This document shows, one piece after another, positions 1 to 8,628 of a stretch of 64,000 bases of DNA. The first letter of the stretch is position 1; each line of letters opens with the position of its first letter. A program made the position numbers and the translations under genes. Source of the DNA: Dehalogenimonas sp. W (lineage in GTDB: Bacteria > Chloroflexota > Dehalococcoidia > Dehalococcoidales > Dehalococcoidaceae). The notes beneath the pieces are model-generated. The model searched no databases. It worked only from the letters and a program-made list of their open reading frames with translations, and had not been told where the DNA came from. Location: positions 1,116,001 through 1,180,000 of the forward strand of contig NZ_CP146612.1 in assembly GCF_037094495.1 (NCBI RefSeq), written 5' to 3'.

Positions 1-636
1 GAGGTCAACGACAATGATGCCCTGATTCTGCAACAGGTCATTAAGTTCACCGAATCTACTTCAGGCGTGCCTTTGTCGGCGATTAATCCGGCTTTAGCTG
101 CCCTGGACTCTACTGAAACCTACGCGGTGGATCGCACCACTCGCGCCAATGTCGCCGGCGGCGACAAGTCTCGCAGCGGTCAGTTCACCTTCCCGGCTGA
201 TACCCAGCAGGAAACCTATCAATTCTGGTCGGCGACCACTGGTAGCTCCCTGCCTGCGACATTCGTCGGTGAAGAGACAATTAATGGCGTTAAAGTCTAT
301 GTTTTCAAAATTGACAGCAAGGGGAATGCTTATCCCAACGCTGCCAACGGTGCCCCTCAAACCGTGGACGTAGCCACCACCATCAAGGTTGAGCCGGTCA
401 GCGGAACTCCGGTGTACACTACGTCCAAAACCACTATTATCATGCAGGCCGGGGCGACCACCTTCATCCCGGTGCTGATCAACGAAAGCACCTTTACTCA
501 GGCAACTGTTGACGAAGCCGCGGACGAAGCCGCTTCCAACCGCAGTCTGATTCTGTGGGCCAGTGTCTACGGTTTCTGGGCAGCCATCGGGCTGGGCGTT
601 ATTCTGGTTCTGATCGGTTTCCTAAAGAAGTCCTGA
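1..636 (+). CDS. DUF3068 (PorA-like) family protein, 5'-truncated
   Basis: The reading frame is open from the first base, so the N-terminus lies outside the window. The visible 211 residues have the features of DUF3068 proteins: an extracytoplasmic beta-rich region with a VDRTT segment, a FPADTQ...YQFW segment, an INGVKVYVF segment, and one C-terminal membrane helix (about the last 25 residues, WASVYGFWAAIGLGVI onward) ending in KKS. This topology predicts a large outside domain and a very short cytoplasmic tail. Family members are annotated as PorA-like, but a pore role is not established outside Actinobacteria, and no function is claimed here. A strong terminator follows 30 bp after the stop, so this is the last gene of its transcript. 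Confidence 0.7.
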   Translation, partial: EVNDNDALILQQVIKFTESTSGVPLSAINPALAALDSTETYAVDRTTRANVAGGDKSRSGQFTFPADTQQETYQFWSATTGSSLPATFVGEETINGVKVYVFKIDSKGNAYPNAANGAPQTVDVATTIKVEPVSGTPVYTTSKTTIIMQAGATTFIPVLINESTFTQATVDEAADEAASNRSLILWASVYGFWAAIGLGVILVLIGFLKKS

Positions 637-667
637 AAATCGTTTAGTCAATCAGAAATAGAATGTA

Positions 668-698
668 CGGGGGTTCTCTTCGGAGAGCCCCCGTTTTT
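668..698 (+). terminator. Rho-independent terminator after the DUF3068 gene
   Basis: GGGGG-TTCTC, a TTCG tetraloop, then GAGAG-CCCCC form a hairpin (one G-U pair), followed by GTTTTT. It separates the DUF3068 gene from the heliorhodopsin gene. Confidence 0.9.
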
Positions 699-773
699 AT
701 TAGCCAAAAATTGTAATGACTTTTACGAAAAACCGGATATAATTATTGTATATTAAGGGCGGGAGGGGACAGA

Positions 774-1544
774 ATGGAACACGACCTGAAGTACCGTAAA
801 CTGCGTACCTGGAACCTTATTATGGGTGGGCTCCACCTGATTCAGGCGGCGGTGATATTTGCCCTCAGTCGGGACTTCACCATGCCGGTAACCAGTGCTT
901 TTCTTAATTTTGATCAAGCCACTCAGTCTTTGAAACCGGTGACGGACACGGTTTTTAACCTGCCCTTCGGCGGGGGCGTGGCTTTGTTTCTGCTTATTTC
1001 GTCAATCGCCCATTTCACTATTGCCTCGCCAAAAGTATTCCCCTGGTATGCCAGGAACCTGTCCAGAGGCATCAATTACGCCCGGTGGTTTGAGTATTCA
1101 CTCAGCGCTTCGGTAATGGTGGTGCTGATAGCCTTATTAAGCGGTTTGTCCGATATCGCCGCCTTGTTGAGCGTCTTTACCCTGACCGCGGTGATGAACC
1201 TGTGCGGCCTGTTGATGGAAGTGCGTAATCAGACTACTGCCAAAACTGATTGGGCGCCTTTCTGGGTGGGGTCACTGGCCGGGATAATTCCGTGGCTCGC
1301 CATCGCCTTCTATTTCTTCGGTTCCATTGCCACTGCCGATGGTGCCGTGCCGACTTTTGTCTATTTCATTCTGCCGATACTCTTTGTCTTTTTTAACCTT
1401 TTTGCCATCAATATGTGGCTGCAATACAAAAAAGTTGGCCGCTGGGCGGATTACCTTTACGGTGAGCGGGTTTATATTCTGCTGAGTCTGCTGGCTAAGT
1501 CAGCGCTGGCCTGGCAGGTGTTTGCCGGGACGCTGCGGCCTTAA
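774..1544 (+). CDS. Heliorhodopsin
   Basis: This 256-residue, seven-helix membrane protein is a heliorhodopsin, a retinal protein family oriented opposite to ordinary type-1 rhodopsins. The retinal-binding lysine is K242 in the last helix (LLSLLAKSALAWQVF), essentially the position of K241 in the reference protein 48C12. The Schiff-base counterion glutamate is E107 in ARWFEYSLSASV. Histidines at 21 and 80 match the internal His pair of the family. The start is set by a GGAGGGG ribosome site 6-7 bases upstream. The gene stands alone behind a terminator and converges on acpS with a 4-bp overlap at the stop codons. No retinal or carotenoid biosynthesis gene is visible in the window. Family heliorhodopsins do not pump ions appreciably and are thought to be sensory or enzymatic regulators; the partner here is unknown. 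Confidence 0.93.
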   Translation: MEHDLKYRKLRTWNLIMGGLHLIQAAVIFALSRDFTMPVTSAFLNFDQATQSLKPVTDTVFNLPFGGGVALFLLISSIAHFTIASPKVFPWYARNLSRGINYARWFEYSLSASVMVVLIALLSGLSDIAALLSVFTLTAVMNLCGLLMEVRNQTTAKTDWAPFWVGSLAGIIPWLAIAFYFFGSIATADGAVPTFVYFILPILFVFFNLFAINMWLQYKKVGRWADYLYGERVYILLSLLAKSALAWQVFAGTLRP

Positions 1545-1900
1545 ACAATGCCCGATACCACCGCCGCGGCGTAATCTCGGCTGTGGGAGAGACTGACGGC
1601 CAGGTCGGTGATGCCTAATTCCAGGGCTCGCGACCTGGCCCGCCCATATAAAGTTATTGCCGGTCGGCCGCCGGGTTCGGCGGTGACTTCAATATCACGA
1701 TAAATTAGTTCGTTCACTCCCAGCGCCTTGACCGCTGCCTCCTTGGCGGCGAAACGAGCTGCCAGTGACGGTAGTTTTCCGCGGTAAAGCCTGAGTTCCT
1801 CGGCAGTATAAACCCGGCCAAGGAAACTGTCTCCCCAGCGGCCGACAGCCTGTTCAATGCGGCTGATTTCTATAATGTCCACGCCCAAATATTGCTTCAT
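1541..1900 (-). CDS. acpS: Holo-[acyl-carrier-protein] synthase
   Basis: 119 residues, the normal length for AcpS, which transfers 4'-phosphopantetheine from CoA to the serine of acyl carrier protein in the cytosol. The two magnesium/catalytic motifs are visible: D8 in LGVDIIEISRIE and E54 in RFAAKEAAVKALG. The start codon overlaps the stop of the upstream formate-dehydrogenase-like gene by 4 bp (ATGA), so it is probably translationally coupled to that operon although the pathways are unrelated. The gene's 3' end overlaps the convergent heliorhodopsin gene by 4 bp. Confidence 0.93.
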   Translation of the reverse strand: MKQYLGVDIIEISRIEQAVGRWGDSFLGRVYTAEELRLYRGKLPSLAARFAAKEAAVKALGVNELIYRDIEVTAEPGGRPAITLYGRARSRALELGITDLAVSLSHSRDYAAAVVSGIV

Positions 1901-4566
1901 GACTTAATCACCTTTATCAGTTTGACCGCCGCCACTTTGTATTCCGGGATCCCGGCCACCGGGTCGGCTGCCGGAGAGGTCAGGATATTGGTGGCGGTTT
2001 CCGGGAAATGAAAGGTCATAAAGACCACCCCCTCAGCCAACTGATTCTTTACTTCAGCCTGAGCCGTAATTTCACCGCGGCGGGAACTGACCTTGATGGT
2101 ATCACCATCACTGATATTGAGTCTGGCGGCATCGTAGGGGGCTATTGCCAGCGTTTCCTGCGGTTGCAGCGTGAGCAGTCCGTTGACCCGCCTGGTCATG
2201 GTGCCGGTGTGGAAGTGATACAGACTGCGGCCGGTGGTCAGAATAAAGGGATATTCAGCATCTGTTTGTTCGGTCGATGGCCGGTATTCAATTGCCTTGA
2301 ACTGTCCCTTGCCACGGGTAAAGCGTTCGGTATGCAGCACCGGCGTCCCCGGATGCGTTGCCTCGGGGCATGGCCATTGCAGTCCGCCATCGTTCAATCG
2401 GTCATAGCTGATCCCCGCATATGACGGGGTAAGCGCATTTATTTCGCGGAATATCTCTGCCGGCCCTTCATAATCAAACCCCCGGCCGCCCAGCCGTTTA
2501 CCCAATTCGGCGGTAATCCACCAGTCCGGCCGGGCATCACCCGCCGGCTTTACGGCGCGGCGGATTCTTTGCACCCGCCGCTCGGTGTTGGTGAAAGTAC
2601 CGTCTTTCTCCGCGAAACTCACGGCCGGCAGCACCACATGAGCCAGGTCGGTTGTCTCGGTCGGGAATATATCCTGAACAATCAGCAGTTCCAGTTTCGC
2701 CAGCGTCTGCCTCACCCGGTTGGAATCGGCGTCGGACAGCGCTAGATTATCACCCACCAGGTACAGGGCTTTGATGCGGCCCCGGTCAATGGCGTCCATG
2801 ATTTCCGGTATGGTCAGTCCGGGTTGTTGCGGCAGTTTCACCCCCCAGGCGGCTTCAAACTTCTGCCGGCAAGCCTCAACGGCTGTTTCCTGATAGCCGG
2901 GATAAACATCGGGCAGTGCCCCCATGTCGCAGGCGCCCTGAACATTATTGTGGCCCCGTAAAGGGTTGACTCCGGCGCCGGCCCGGCCGAGGTTGCCGGT
3001 CAGCAGCGCCAGGTTGGCGATGGCTGACACGTTATCGGTGCCGTGAGAGTGCTGGGTGATGCCCATGGCGTAAAAAATACCCGCTGGTTTAGCGGCAGCG
3101 TACATTTCGGCCGCCGCCCGTATGTGGTCTAACGGCACGCCGCTGATCGCAGCGGCATGGTCAAGGTCAAAACCCCGCAGTGTTGCGGCCAGGGCCTCAA
3201 ACCCCTCGGTGCGGTCAGTGATAAAAGCTGAATCGTAAAGCCCCTCATCAATGATCACCTTGCACATGGCCGAAAGCAGCAGCACATCGGTACCCGGTCT
3301 CAGCTGAAGAAAGATATCAGCCTGGCTCCCCAGCGGTATCTTTACCGGGTTTATCACGATCAGGCGGGCGCCGCGGCGGACGGCCTTTTTGATCTCAAAT
3401 CCGATTACCGGGTGCGTTTCAGTGGTATTGGCGCCGATAATCAGCAAACAGCCGGCATCCTTGATATCGCCGATGGAGTTGGTCATGGCGCCGGAGCCGA
3501 AGGCCGTAGCCAGTCCGGCCACGGTGGGGCTATGGCACAGCCGGGCGCAATGGTCCACCGTGTTGGTGCCCAGAACCGCCCGGGCCAGCTTCTGAATCAG
3601 GTAATTCTCTTCGTTGGTAGCCTTGGCCGAGGCGATGACCGCCGTTTCCTCCGGACGATACCGGATCAGTTTGGAACAGGTATGTTCCAGGGCTTCTTCC
3701 CAACCGGTCGCCACCTGGACGCCGTCCCGGTTTTTTACCAGCGGCGTGGTCAGGCGTTCCGCATGGTGGACAAATTCCTTTATCCCGTAGCGGCCTTTGA
3801 CGCACAATCTGCCGTTGGAAGCCGGATTGGCTTCATCCCCTGTCACTCCGGTAATTCTGCCGCCCCGGATTTGTAGTTTTATACCGCAACCCACGCCGCA
3901 ATAGGGGCAGATGGTGGCTGTTTCTGAATCAGGTTTTACATAATCTTTAGGCACCAAGGCGGCGGTCGGGCAGTGAGCCACGCATTCGCCGCAGCTCCGG
4001 CAGTTGGTTTCAATCAACGGACGGGCGGCGGCCGTCCCCACCCGGCTTTCATAGCCGCGATCAATAAGTTCAATGGCGTTATTGCCGGTTATTTCGTCGC
4101 AGGCCCGGGTACAGCGGGCGCACAGGATACAGTAATTGCGGTCCAGGCGGAAAAACGGATTGGAGTCGTCAACGTCCTGAACCCGCCCGGAATGGGGCAG
4201 GCAGCGTTCGGTGAAGCCCAGATAGGCCGTCACCCGTTGCAGTTCGCAGTTCAGGTTTTTAACACAGGCCAGACAGTCCAGCGGATGCTCAGCCAGCAGC
4301 AGGTCAAGTACCGTCCGGCGGGCATCGGCCAGCGCCGGTGTATCGGTATGCACCACCATGCCTTCGGCCACCGGGGTAGTGCAGGCGGTCGGCAGGCCGC
4401 GCATCCGGTCTATCTCCACCACGCAGAGCCGGCAGCCGCCGTAGGGCTTGAGGTCCGGGGCGTAACACAGGTTGGGGATGTAAATCCCGGCGTCCCGCGC
4501 CGCTTCCAGCACCGTCTGCCCTTCAACGGCGATGATAGCTTGATCGTCAATACTGAGTTTAATCAT
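1897..4566 (-). CDS. Formate dehydrogenase-like molybdopterin oxidoreductase, catalytic subunit (Cys form)
   Basis: 889-residue NuoG/FdhA fusion type: N-terminal 2Fe-2S ferredoxin domain with Cys ligands (CYAPDLKPYGGCRLC), the His-Cys 4Fe-4S segment (HPLDCLACVKNLNC), two 4Fe-4S ferredoxin motifs (CILCARCTRAC and CRSCGECVAHCP), then a molybdopterin domain opening with CPYCGVGCGI and a C-terminal MoCo-dinucleotide domain. The metal ligand is a cysteine (ARLCHSPTVAG; codon at 3535-3537) where many formate dehydrogenases have selenocysteine. I chose the ATG at 4566 because the ferredoxin domain begins MIKLSIDD; an in-frame TTG seven codons upstream is the alternative. Together with the NuoF- and NuoE-like genes this predicts a soluble NAD(P)(H)-linked, possibly electron-bifurcating, formate dehydrogenase. 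The substrate is inferred from family resemblance. Confidence 0.85.
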   Translation of the reverse strand: MIKLSIDDQAIIAVEGQTVLEAARDAGIYIPNLCYAPDLKPYGGCRLCVVEIDRMRGLPTACTTPVAEGMVVHTDTPALADARRTVLDLLLAEHPLDCLACVKNLNCELQRVTAYLGFTERCLPHSGRVQDVDDSNPFFRLDRNYCILCARCTRACDEITGNNAIELIDRGYESRVGTAAARPLIETNCRSCGECVAHCPTAALVPKDYVKPDSETATICPYCGVGCGIKLQIRGGRITGVTGDEANPASNGRLCVKGRYGIKEFVHHAERLTTPLVKNRDGVQVATGWEEALEHTCSKLIRYRPEETAVIASAKATNEENYLIQKLARAVLGTNTVDHCARLCHSPTVAGLATAFGSGAMTNSIGDIKDAGCLLIIGANTTETHPVIGFEIKKAVRRGARLIVINPVKIPLGSQADIFLQLRPGTDVLLLSAMCKVIIDEGLYDSAFITDRTEGFEALAATLRGFDLDHAAAISGVPLDHIRAAAEMYAAAKPAGIFYAMGITQHSHGTDNVSAIANLALLTGNLGRAGAGVNPLRGHNNVQGACDMGALPDVYPGYQETAVEACRQKFEAAWGVKLPQQPGLTIPEIMDAIDRGRIKALYLVGDNLALSDADSNRVRQTLAKLELLIVQDIFPTETTDLAHVVLPAVSFAEKDGTFTNTERRVQRIRRAVKPAGDARPDWWITAELGKRLGGRGFDYEGPAEIFREINALTPSYAGISYDRLNDGGLQWPCPEATHPGTPVLHTERFTRGKGQFKAIEYRPSTEQTDAEYPFILTTGRSLYHFHTGTMTRRVNGLLTLQPQETLAIAPYDAARLNISDGDTIKVSSRRGEITAQAEVKNQLAEGVVFMTFHFPETATNILTSPAADPVAGIPEYKVAAVKLIKVIKS

Positions 4567-4653
4567 CGTTATATCTTCGGTAGGCAACTTTTAGAAGGTC
4601 GATAATGAATCCATCGGCATTTATCATGTATTTTACATTCTGACATCTGGATT

Positions 4654-6522
4654 TTATCGTACTTCCACCGCTTCCATCTTACACACGTCACGGCAAATAC
4701 CGCAGCGGTTGCACTGCGCTTCGTCCAATATCACCGGGACGCGTTTGCCGGCAAAGGTAATCGCCTGCGCCGGGCAGGCCTTGACGCAGAGCCGGCAGCC
4801 GTTGCACTTGTCATTGACGATGGCATAGGTAATCAAGGCTTTGCACACCCCGGCCGGACAGCGCTTGTGTAAAATATGGGCTTCGTATTCCTCCCGGAAA
4901 TACTTCAGGGTGGTCAGTACCGGATTGGGCGAAGTGCCGCCCAGGGCGCACAACGAAGTTGCCTTGATCTGTACGGCCAGGTTTTCCAGCGTGGGGAAAT
5001 CCTCCGGCCGTCCTTCACCGGCGGTTATCCGGTTCAGGATGCCTAGCATCTGCCGGGTGCCTGAGCGGCAGGGCACACATTTGCCGCAGGACTCGGCCTG
5101 AACAAATGACAGGAAGTAGCGGGCCACATCCACCATGCAGTTACCCTGATCCATGATGATCATGCCGCCGCTGCCCATGATGGCGCCGGATTTTACCAGC
5201 GATTCGTAATCAAGACCGATATCGGACAGTCCCGCCGGTAAACAGCCGCCGGAAGGCCCGCCGATTTGGACCGCTTTCAAACTCCTGCCTTTGGGCACCC
5301 CGCCACCGATGCCGAAAACCACTTCCTTCAGCGGCGTACCCATGGGGACTTCAATCAATCCCATATGGTTGATGTTGCCGGCCAGGGCAAAAACACAGGT
5401 GCCGCGGCTCCGGTCGGTGCCGATGGCGGCGTATTCTTCGGTATTGCCCGCCAGGATGTAGGAAGCCATCGCCAGCGTTTTGACGTTATTGATATTGGTG
5501 GGTTTGCCCCACAAACCGGAAACGGCTGGGAACGGTGGGCGGGGCCGCGGCATACCGCGCCGCCCCTCAATGCTGGCGATAAGCGCCGTTTCCTCACCGC
5601 AGACGAAAGCCCCGGCGCCCTCTTTGATGACAATGTCAAAATCAAAACCGGAGCCCATGATATCATGTCCCAGTAAACCGTTTTCACGGGCTTGCAGCAC
5701 CGCATGCTTAACCGTAGTGACCGCCAACGGGTATTCGGCGCGGACGTAGACATAGCCTTCGGCTGCGCCCACCGCATACCCGGCGATAATCAGACCTTCA
5801 ATGACTGAATGCGGGTCGCCCTCCAGAATGGATCGGTCCATAAAGGCTCCGGGATCGCCTTCGTCGGCATTGCAAATGACGTATTTCGGTGAGCCGGCAG
5901 CATCACGGCAATACTGCCATTTCTGCCCGGTAGGGAAGCCCGCGCCGCCCCGGCCGCGCAGTCCTGAAGCCATCATCTCGTCAATAACCTGTTGCGGGCT
6001 GAGCGCCGTCAGTACCCGGTGCAGTCCGGTATAGCCGCCGCGGGCGATGTAGTGGCTGATGCGCAGCGGATTGACGTGACCGCAGTTTCTGAGTGCAATG
6101 CGTTTTTGTCCCCTGAGCATGGGCATCTCATCAAGCGTCGGCACGCCGTCTATCCTGCCTTCGCCGACGGTGCATAAGGCCAAATCCGGGCGCGGGTTGC
6201 CGTTACCGATGTAGTCTTCAATGATGCTGACGGCTTTTTCCGGGGTCATGAAACCGTAACTGATACGGGGCATGCCGGGTAATACGATATCCATGGTCGG
6301 CTCGGCATAACACATGCCGAAGCAGCCCACCTGGGTGATGGTGGCCTTGATATTGGTTTTGTCCAGCGCGGTATTAATGGCATCCAATACGCTCATGGCG
6401 CCGGAAACTTTACCGCAGGTGGCGGTGCCGATGAGGATATGGGGTGTCCGGCTTTGAATCAGCCCCTGCCATTCAGCTTTGGCTTCAGTCTGGAGGGTCG
6501 TAAAATCCGTTACGGCCGGCAT
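4654..6522 (-). CDS. NuoF-like NADH-binding flavoprotein subunit with ferredoxin domains
   Basis: 622 residues, with the architecture of HydB/HylB/FdhB-type diaphorase subunits. In order: an N-terminal thioredoxin-like 2Fe-2S domain (CGK... and CFGMCYAEP), the NuoF Rossmann-like core with the NADH/FMN loop GRGGAGFPTGQKW and AGAFVCGEETALIASIEG, the N3-type 4Fe-4S site ESCGKCVPCRSGTRQ, and two C-terminal 4Fe-4S ferredoxin motifs (CNGCRLCVKACP and CNRCGICRDVC). It would bind NAD(H), FMN and several Fe-S clusters and pass electrons between the NuoE-like and FdhA-like partners. It overlaps the NuoE-like gene by 13 bp and lies 87 bp upstream of the FdhA-like gene, so the three genes form one minus-strand operon. 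Confidence 0.9.
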   Translation of the reverse strand: MPAVTDFTTLQTEAKAEWQGLIQSRTPHILIGTATCGKVSGAMSVLDAINTALDKTNIKATITQVGCFGMCYAEPTMDIVLPGMPRISYGFMTPEKAVSIIEDYIGNGNPRPDLALCTVGEGRIDGVPTLDEMPMLRGQKRIALRNCGHVNPLRISHYIARGGYTGLHRVLTALSPQQVIDEMMASGLRGRGGAGFPTGQKWQYCRDAAGSPKYVICNADEGDPGAFMDRSILEGDPHSVIEGLIIAGYAVGAAEGYVYVRAEYPLAVTTVKHAVLQARENGLLGHDIMGSGFDFDIVIKEGAGAFVCGEETALIASIEGRRGMPRPRPPFPAVSGLWGKPTNINNVKTLAMASYILAGNTEEYAAIGTDRSRGTCVFALAGNINHMGLIEVPMGTPLKEVVFGIGGGVPKGRSLKAVQIGGPSGGCLPAGLSDIGLDYESLVKSGAIMGSGGMIIMDQGNCMVDVARYFLSFVQAESCGKCVPCRSGTRQMLGILNRITAGEGRPEDFPTLENLAVQIKATSLCALGGTSPNPVLTTLKYFREEYEAHILHKRCPAGVCKALITYAIVNDKCNGCRLCVKACPAQAITFAGKRVPVILDEAQCNRCGICRDVCKMEAVEVR

Positions 6523-7013
6523 GTGCAGCCCGTTCCGTTCTTCTTCCGGCTGGTCAGCGCATCAAGTATCTTGCCGGCGGAGGTTTTACCATGGATATCT
6601 TCGTTCACCAGCACCACCGGCGCCAGGGCACACGCGCCGATACAAGCCACTGTTTCCAGTTCGTATTCCAGGTCGGGGGTGCTTTCGCCGGGTTTGATGT
6701 CAAGTTGCCGTTCCAGCTCACTCAAAATGCGTTCCCCGCCGCCGACATGACAGGCAGTGCCGCGGCAAACCTTAATGATATTCCGCCCGGCTGGTTTGAA
6801 TTTAAACTGGGTGTAAAACGAAGCCACGCTGTAAACCGTGCTTTCCGCCAGCCCCAGTTGCTCCGCTGCAGCAGTGATGGCCTCCGGCGGCAGGTAGCCC
6901 AGTTGCTGTTGGAGTGATTGAAGCAGAGGAATCAAATTGGCGCGGTCACGGCTGAAGTGCTCGGTGGCGGCGTTAATGGCCTTTTCGCTTATCGTTGGCT
7001 GGGTCAGCTTCAT
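6510..7013 (-). CDS. NuoE-like 2Fe-2S subunit
   Basis: 167 residues with the NuoE thioredoxin-like fold. The N-terminal helical part (LIPLLQSLQQQLGYLPPEAI) is typical, and the four 2Fe-2S ligands are in CRGTACHVGGG and CIGACALAPVV. It is the first gene of the NuoE-NuoF-FdhA operon and overlaps the next gene by 13 bp, which implies coupled translation and equal stoichiometry. In homologous complexes this subunit forms the diaphorase module with NuoF. The isolated NuoE/F/FdhA set, without NuoA/B/C/D/H-N genes nearby, argues for a soluble dehydrogenase rather than complex I. Confidence 0.92.
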   Translation of the reverse strand: MKLTQPTISEKAINAATEHFSRDRANLIPLLQSLQQQLGYLPPEAITAAAEQLGLAESTVYSVASFYTQFKFKPAGRNIIKVCRGTACHVGGGERILSELERQLDIKPGESTPDLEYELETVACIGACALAPVVLVNEDIHGKTSAGKILDALTSRKKNGTGCTCRP

Positions 7014-7172
7014 AAACCGCCTGACGGATAAAATATCGTTGGAAGAAACTGGTGAGGACTAAGCTAATTATAATCTATCCCCCCTGAGGCGGCAAAGGCT
7101 GAGTCCGGGGATGAATCCTGATTGACAATACCTGCGGCCTAATTATAGAATTACCCTTCAGAAGTTCACCAC

Positions 7173-7247
7173 GGCATCGTAGCTCAGTGGTAGAGCAGGG
7201 GACTCATAAGCCCTTGGTCGGTAGTTCAAATCTACCCGATGCCACCA
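7173..7247 (+). tRNA. tRNA-Met (CAT anticodon), CCA encoded
   Basis: The cloverleaf can be drawn by eye: acceptor GGCATCG/CGATGCC, D-arm GCTC/GAGC, anticodon loop CTCATAA with anticodon CAT, T-arm GGTAG-TTCAAAT-CTACC, then A-CCA. The last anticodon-stem pair (A-G) is mismatched. It reads as elongator Met, although a CAT anticodon could also be a lysidine-modified Ile tRNA. An AT-richer gene group begins about 165 bp downstream. Confidence 0.93.
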
Positions 7248-7411
7248 GTAACCCCAAATGTATTAAATCCTTTTTCGTGCGACCAAATCATCTTTCGATC
7301 TTCAGTTTATATTATCTCTAGGCACTCAGTTAATGCTTTTCTTTTGGAAATAACTGTTGACAATAAAGTAACACCATGATATATAATGATATAAGATGTT
7401 AGAGGTAAATT
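7248..7411. other. Intergenic stretch after the tRNA
   Basis: An AT-rich gap between tRNA-Met and the small DUF2683-like gene. I see no open gene. Runs such as ATGATATATAATGATATAAG near 7377-7395 could supply a -10 box for the downstream genes, but no good -35 is evident. Confidence 0.4.
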
Positions 7412-7582
7412 ATGGCCAAGATACAAATTGATCTATCACCTCAGGAAGACAAGATTGTGGAAGTCTATAAGCTTATGAATAATTTGAAGACTAAACAAGA
7501 AGCAGTGAAACGTATGATTCAATATTTTAAAGTTGAGATCAAACCCAAGAATGTGGAAGAGAAAGACTATTATTCGGTATAG
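7412..7582 (+). CDS. Small DUF2683-like protein
   Basis: 56 residues, starting MAKIQIDLSPQEDKIVEVYK and continuing LMNNLKTKQEAVKRMIQYF with a charged tail ending DYYSV. The pattern of a short beta strand (IQIDLS) followed by two helices is that of ribbon-helix-helix-like DUF2683 proteins, small proteins seen mainly in archaea and some bacteria. A ribosome site TAGAGG precedes the ATG. The stop codon overlaps the ribosome site of the next gene (TATAGGAGGCACC), so it is probably co-transcribed with the LemA gene. A DNA-binding or antitoxin-like role is possible from the fold, but no toxin partner is visible. Confidence 0.6.
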   Translation: MAKIQIDLSPQEDKIVEVYKLMNNLKTKQEAVKRMIQYFKVEIKPKNVEEKDYYSV

Positions 7583-7590
7583 GAGGCACC

Positions 7591-8190
7591 ATGGACGGTG
7601 GAGTTATTGCTTTAACTGTGGCGGTTTTGGCCTTGATTTTGGCGGGTATTCTGGTCCGTCAGTGGGTCTCTGTTTACAACAAATTTCAGTATTGGATCAA
7701 TCGCGCAAAGAGGAAGTTTGCTGACGTTGATATCATTATGCAGGAAAGGCTGGACAAAATCCAAGCCTTGTCCCAGATAGTCAAAAAGTATGATATTCAC
7801 GAATGGAAAGTTCTAAAAGATACCATTGAAGCTCGAAGTCAATGGACCAAAGACACTCCTCTTAACGAAATGGTCAAAAACACTTCGGAGATTGAAAACA
7901 ACTACCTCAAGATTCAAGCAGTTTTTGAGAAGTATCCTCAAATTAAAGCTGATCGACTTCATGCCAGCCTGATGGCCAGTGATGCCGGAGTGGAACGGCG
8001 GTTACGGAAGACCAGACTGGAATATAATCGTGTTGCCCAGCAATACAATGAGAGAGTGGCGAGATTTCCAAGAAATTTAGTCGCTAAATTTCATAAATTC
8101 TATCCGTTTGAGTATCTGGTATTCCAAGTTCAAGAACGAGAAGAACCACAACAAGCTTTTGATCCCAAAGGAATTTTTGCAGACAACTAG
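7591..8190 (+). CDS. LemA family membrane protein
   Basis: 199 residues: one N-terminal membrane helix (about residues 5-25, rich in Ala/Leu/Val) followed by long amphipathic helices, starting VYNKFQYWINRAKRKFADVD, the usual LemA signature of a helix-rich domain outside or inside the membrane. The conserved LemA pattern of YN...V.......FADVDIIMQERLDKIQAL is readable. A strong AGGAGG ribosome site lies 6 bases before the ATG. LemA proteins are widespread, and their biochemical role is unclear. The gene abuts a Nudix hydrolase gene with no gap, so the four genes from 7412 to 9465 form an operon. Confidence 0.85.
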   Translation: MDGGVIALTVAVLALILAGILVRQWVSVYNKFQYWINRAKRKFADVDIIMQERLDKIQALSQIVKKYDIHEWKVLKDTIEARSQWTKDTPLNEMVKNTSEIENNYLKIQAVFEKYPQIKADRLHASLMASDAGVERRLRKTRLEYNRVAQQYNERVARFPRNLVAKFHKFYPFEYLVFQVQEREEPQQAFDPKGIFADN

Positions 8191-8628
8191 ATGAATTTCA
8201 GCCACTCTCATGTATCAATCCGGCGCAGGGGTACTGCGATTGTGGAAACTGAACGCGGTATTCTTGTTACTGCCGGTCGGTCTGGAAAATTCCTTTTACC
8301 GGGAGGGGGAGCTGAGAGTGGGGAAACAAGAACCAAAGCCGCAGTGAGAGAATTGAGAGAAGAAACCGGGCTGAAAGCAAATTCAGTAAAATTTTTGTTT
8401 AGATATCAAGGCTCAATTAACACAAAGAAAAACGGGACACGCTGGCGGGACCATCACACTGTATGTTTAATCAGAGCCTATGGACATGCCACACCAAGAC
8501 ATGAAATCAAACTGGTTGCTTATTATACGCCAGGATGCGACATCAATATTTCCAGGACCACCAAAGCGATAATTGAAAAATATTACCGGGAATTCAGGAA
8601 TGATTGCATGTTAACAGAGAATTATTAA
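8191..8628 (+). CDS. Nudix hydrolase
   Basis: 145 residues with a complete Nudix box: GGAESGETRTKAAV followed by RELREETG, matching G-x5-E-x7-REx2EExG. These enzymes hydrolyse nucleoside-diphosphate-linked substrates with a divalent metal; the substrate cannot be predicted. The ATG immediately follows the LemA stop codon (TAGATG) and lacks its own strong ribosome site, suggesting translational coupling. The stop TAA is followed directly by the TTG start of the 2H phosphoesterase gene. Pairing of a Nudix enzyme with a 2H enzyme suggests RNA-end or cyclic-nucleotide processing, an inference from context only. Confidence 0.9.
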   Translation: MNFSHSHVSIRRRGTAIVETERGILVTAGRSGKFLLPGGGAESGETRTKAAVRELREETGLKANSVKFLFRYQGSINTKKNGTRWRDHHTVCLIRAYGHATPRHEIKLVAYYTPGCDINISRTTKAIIEKYYREFRNDCMLTENY

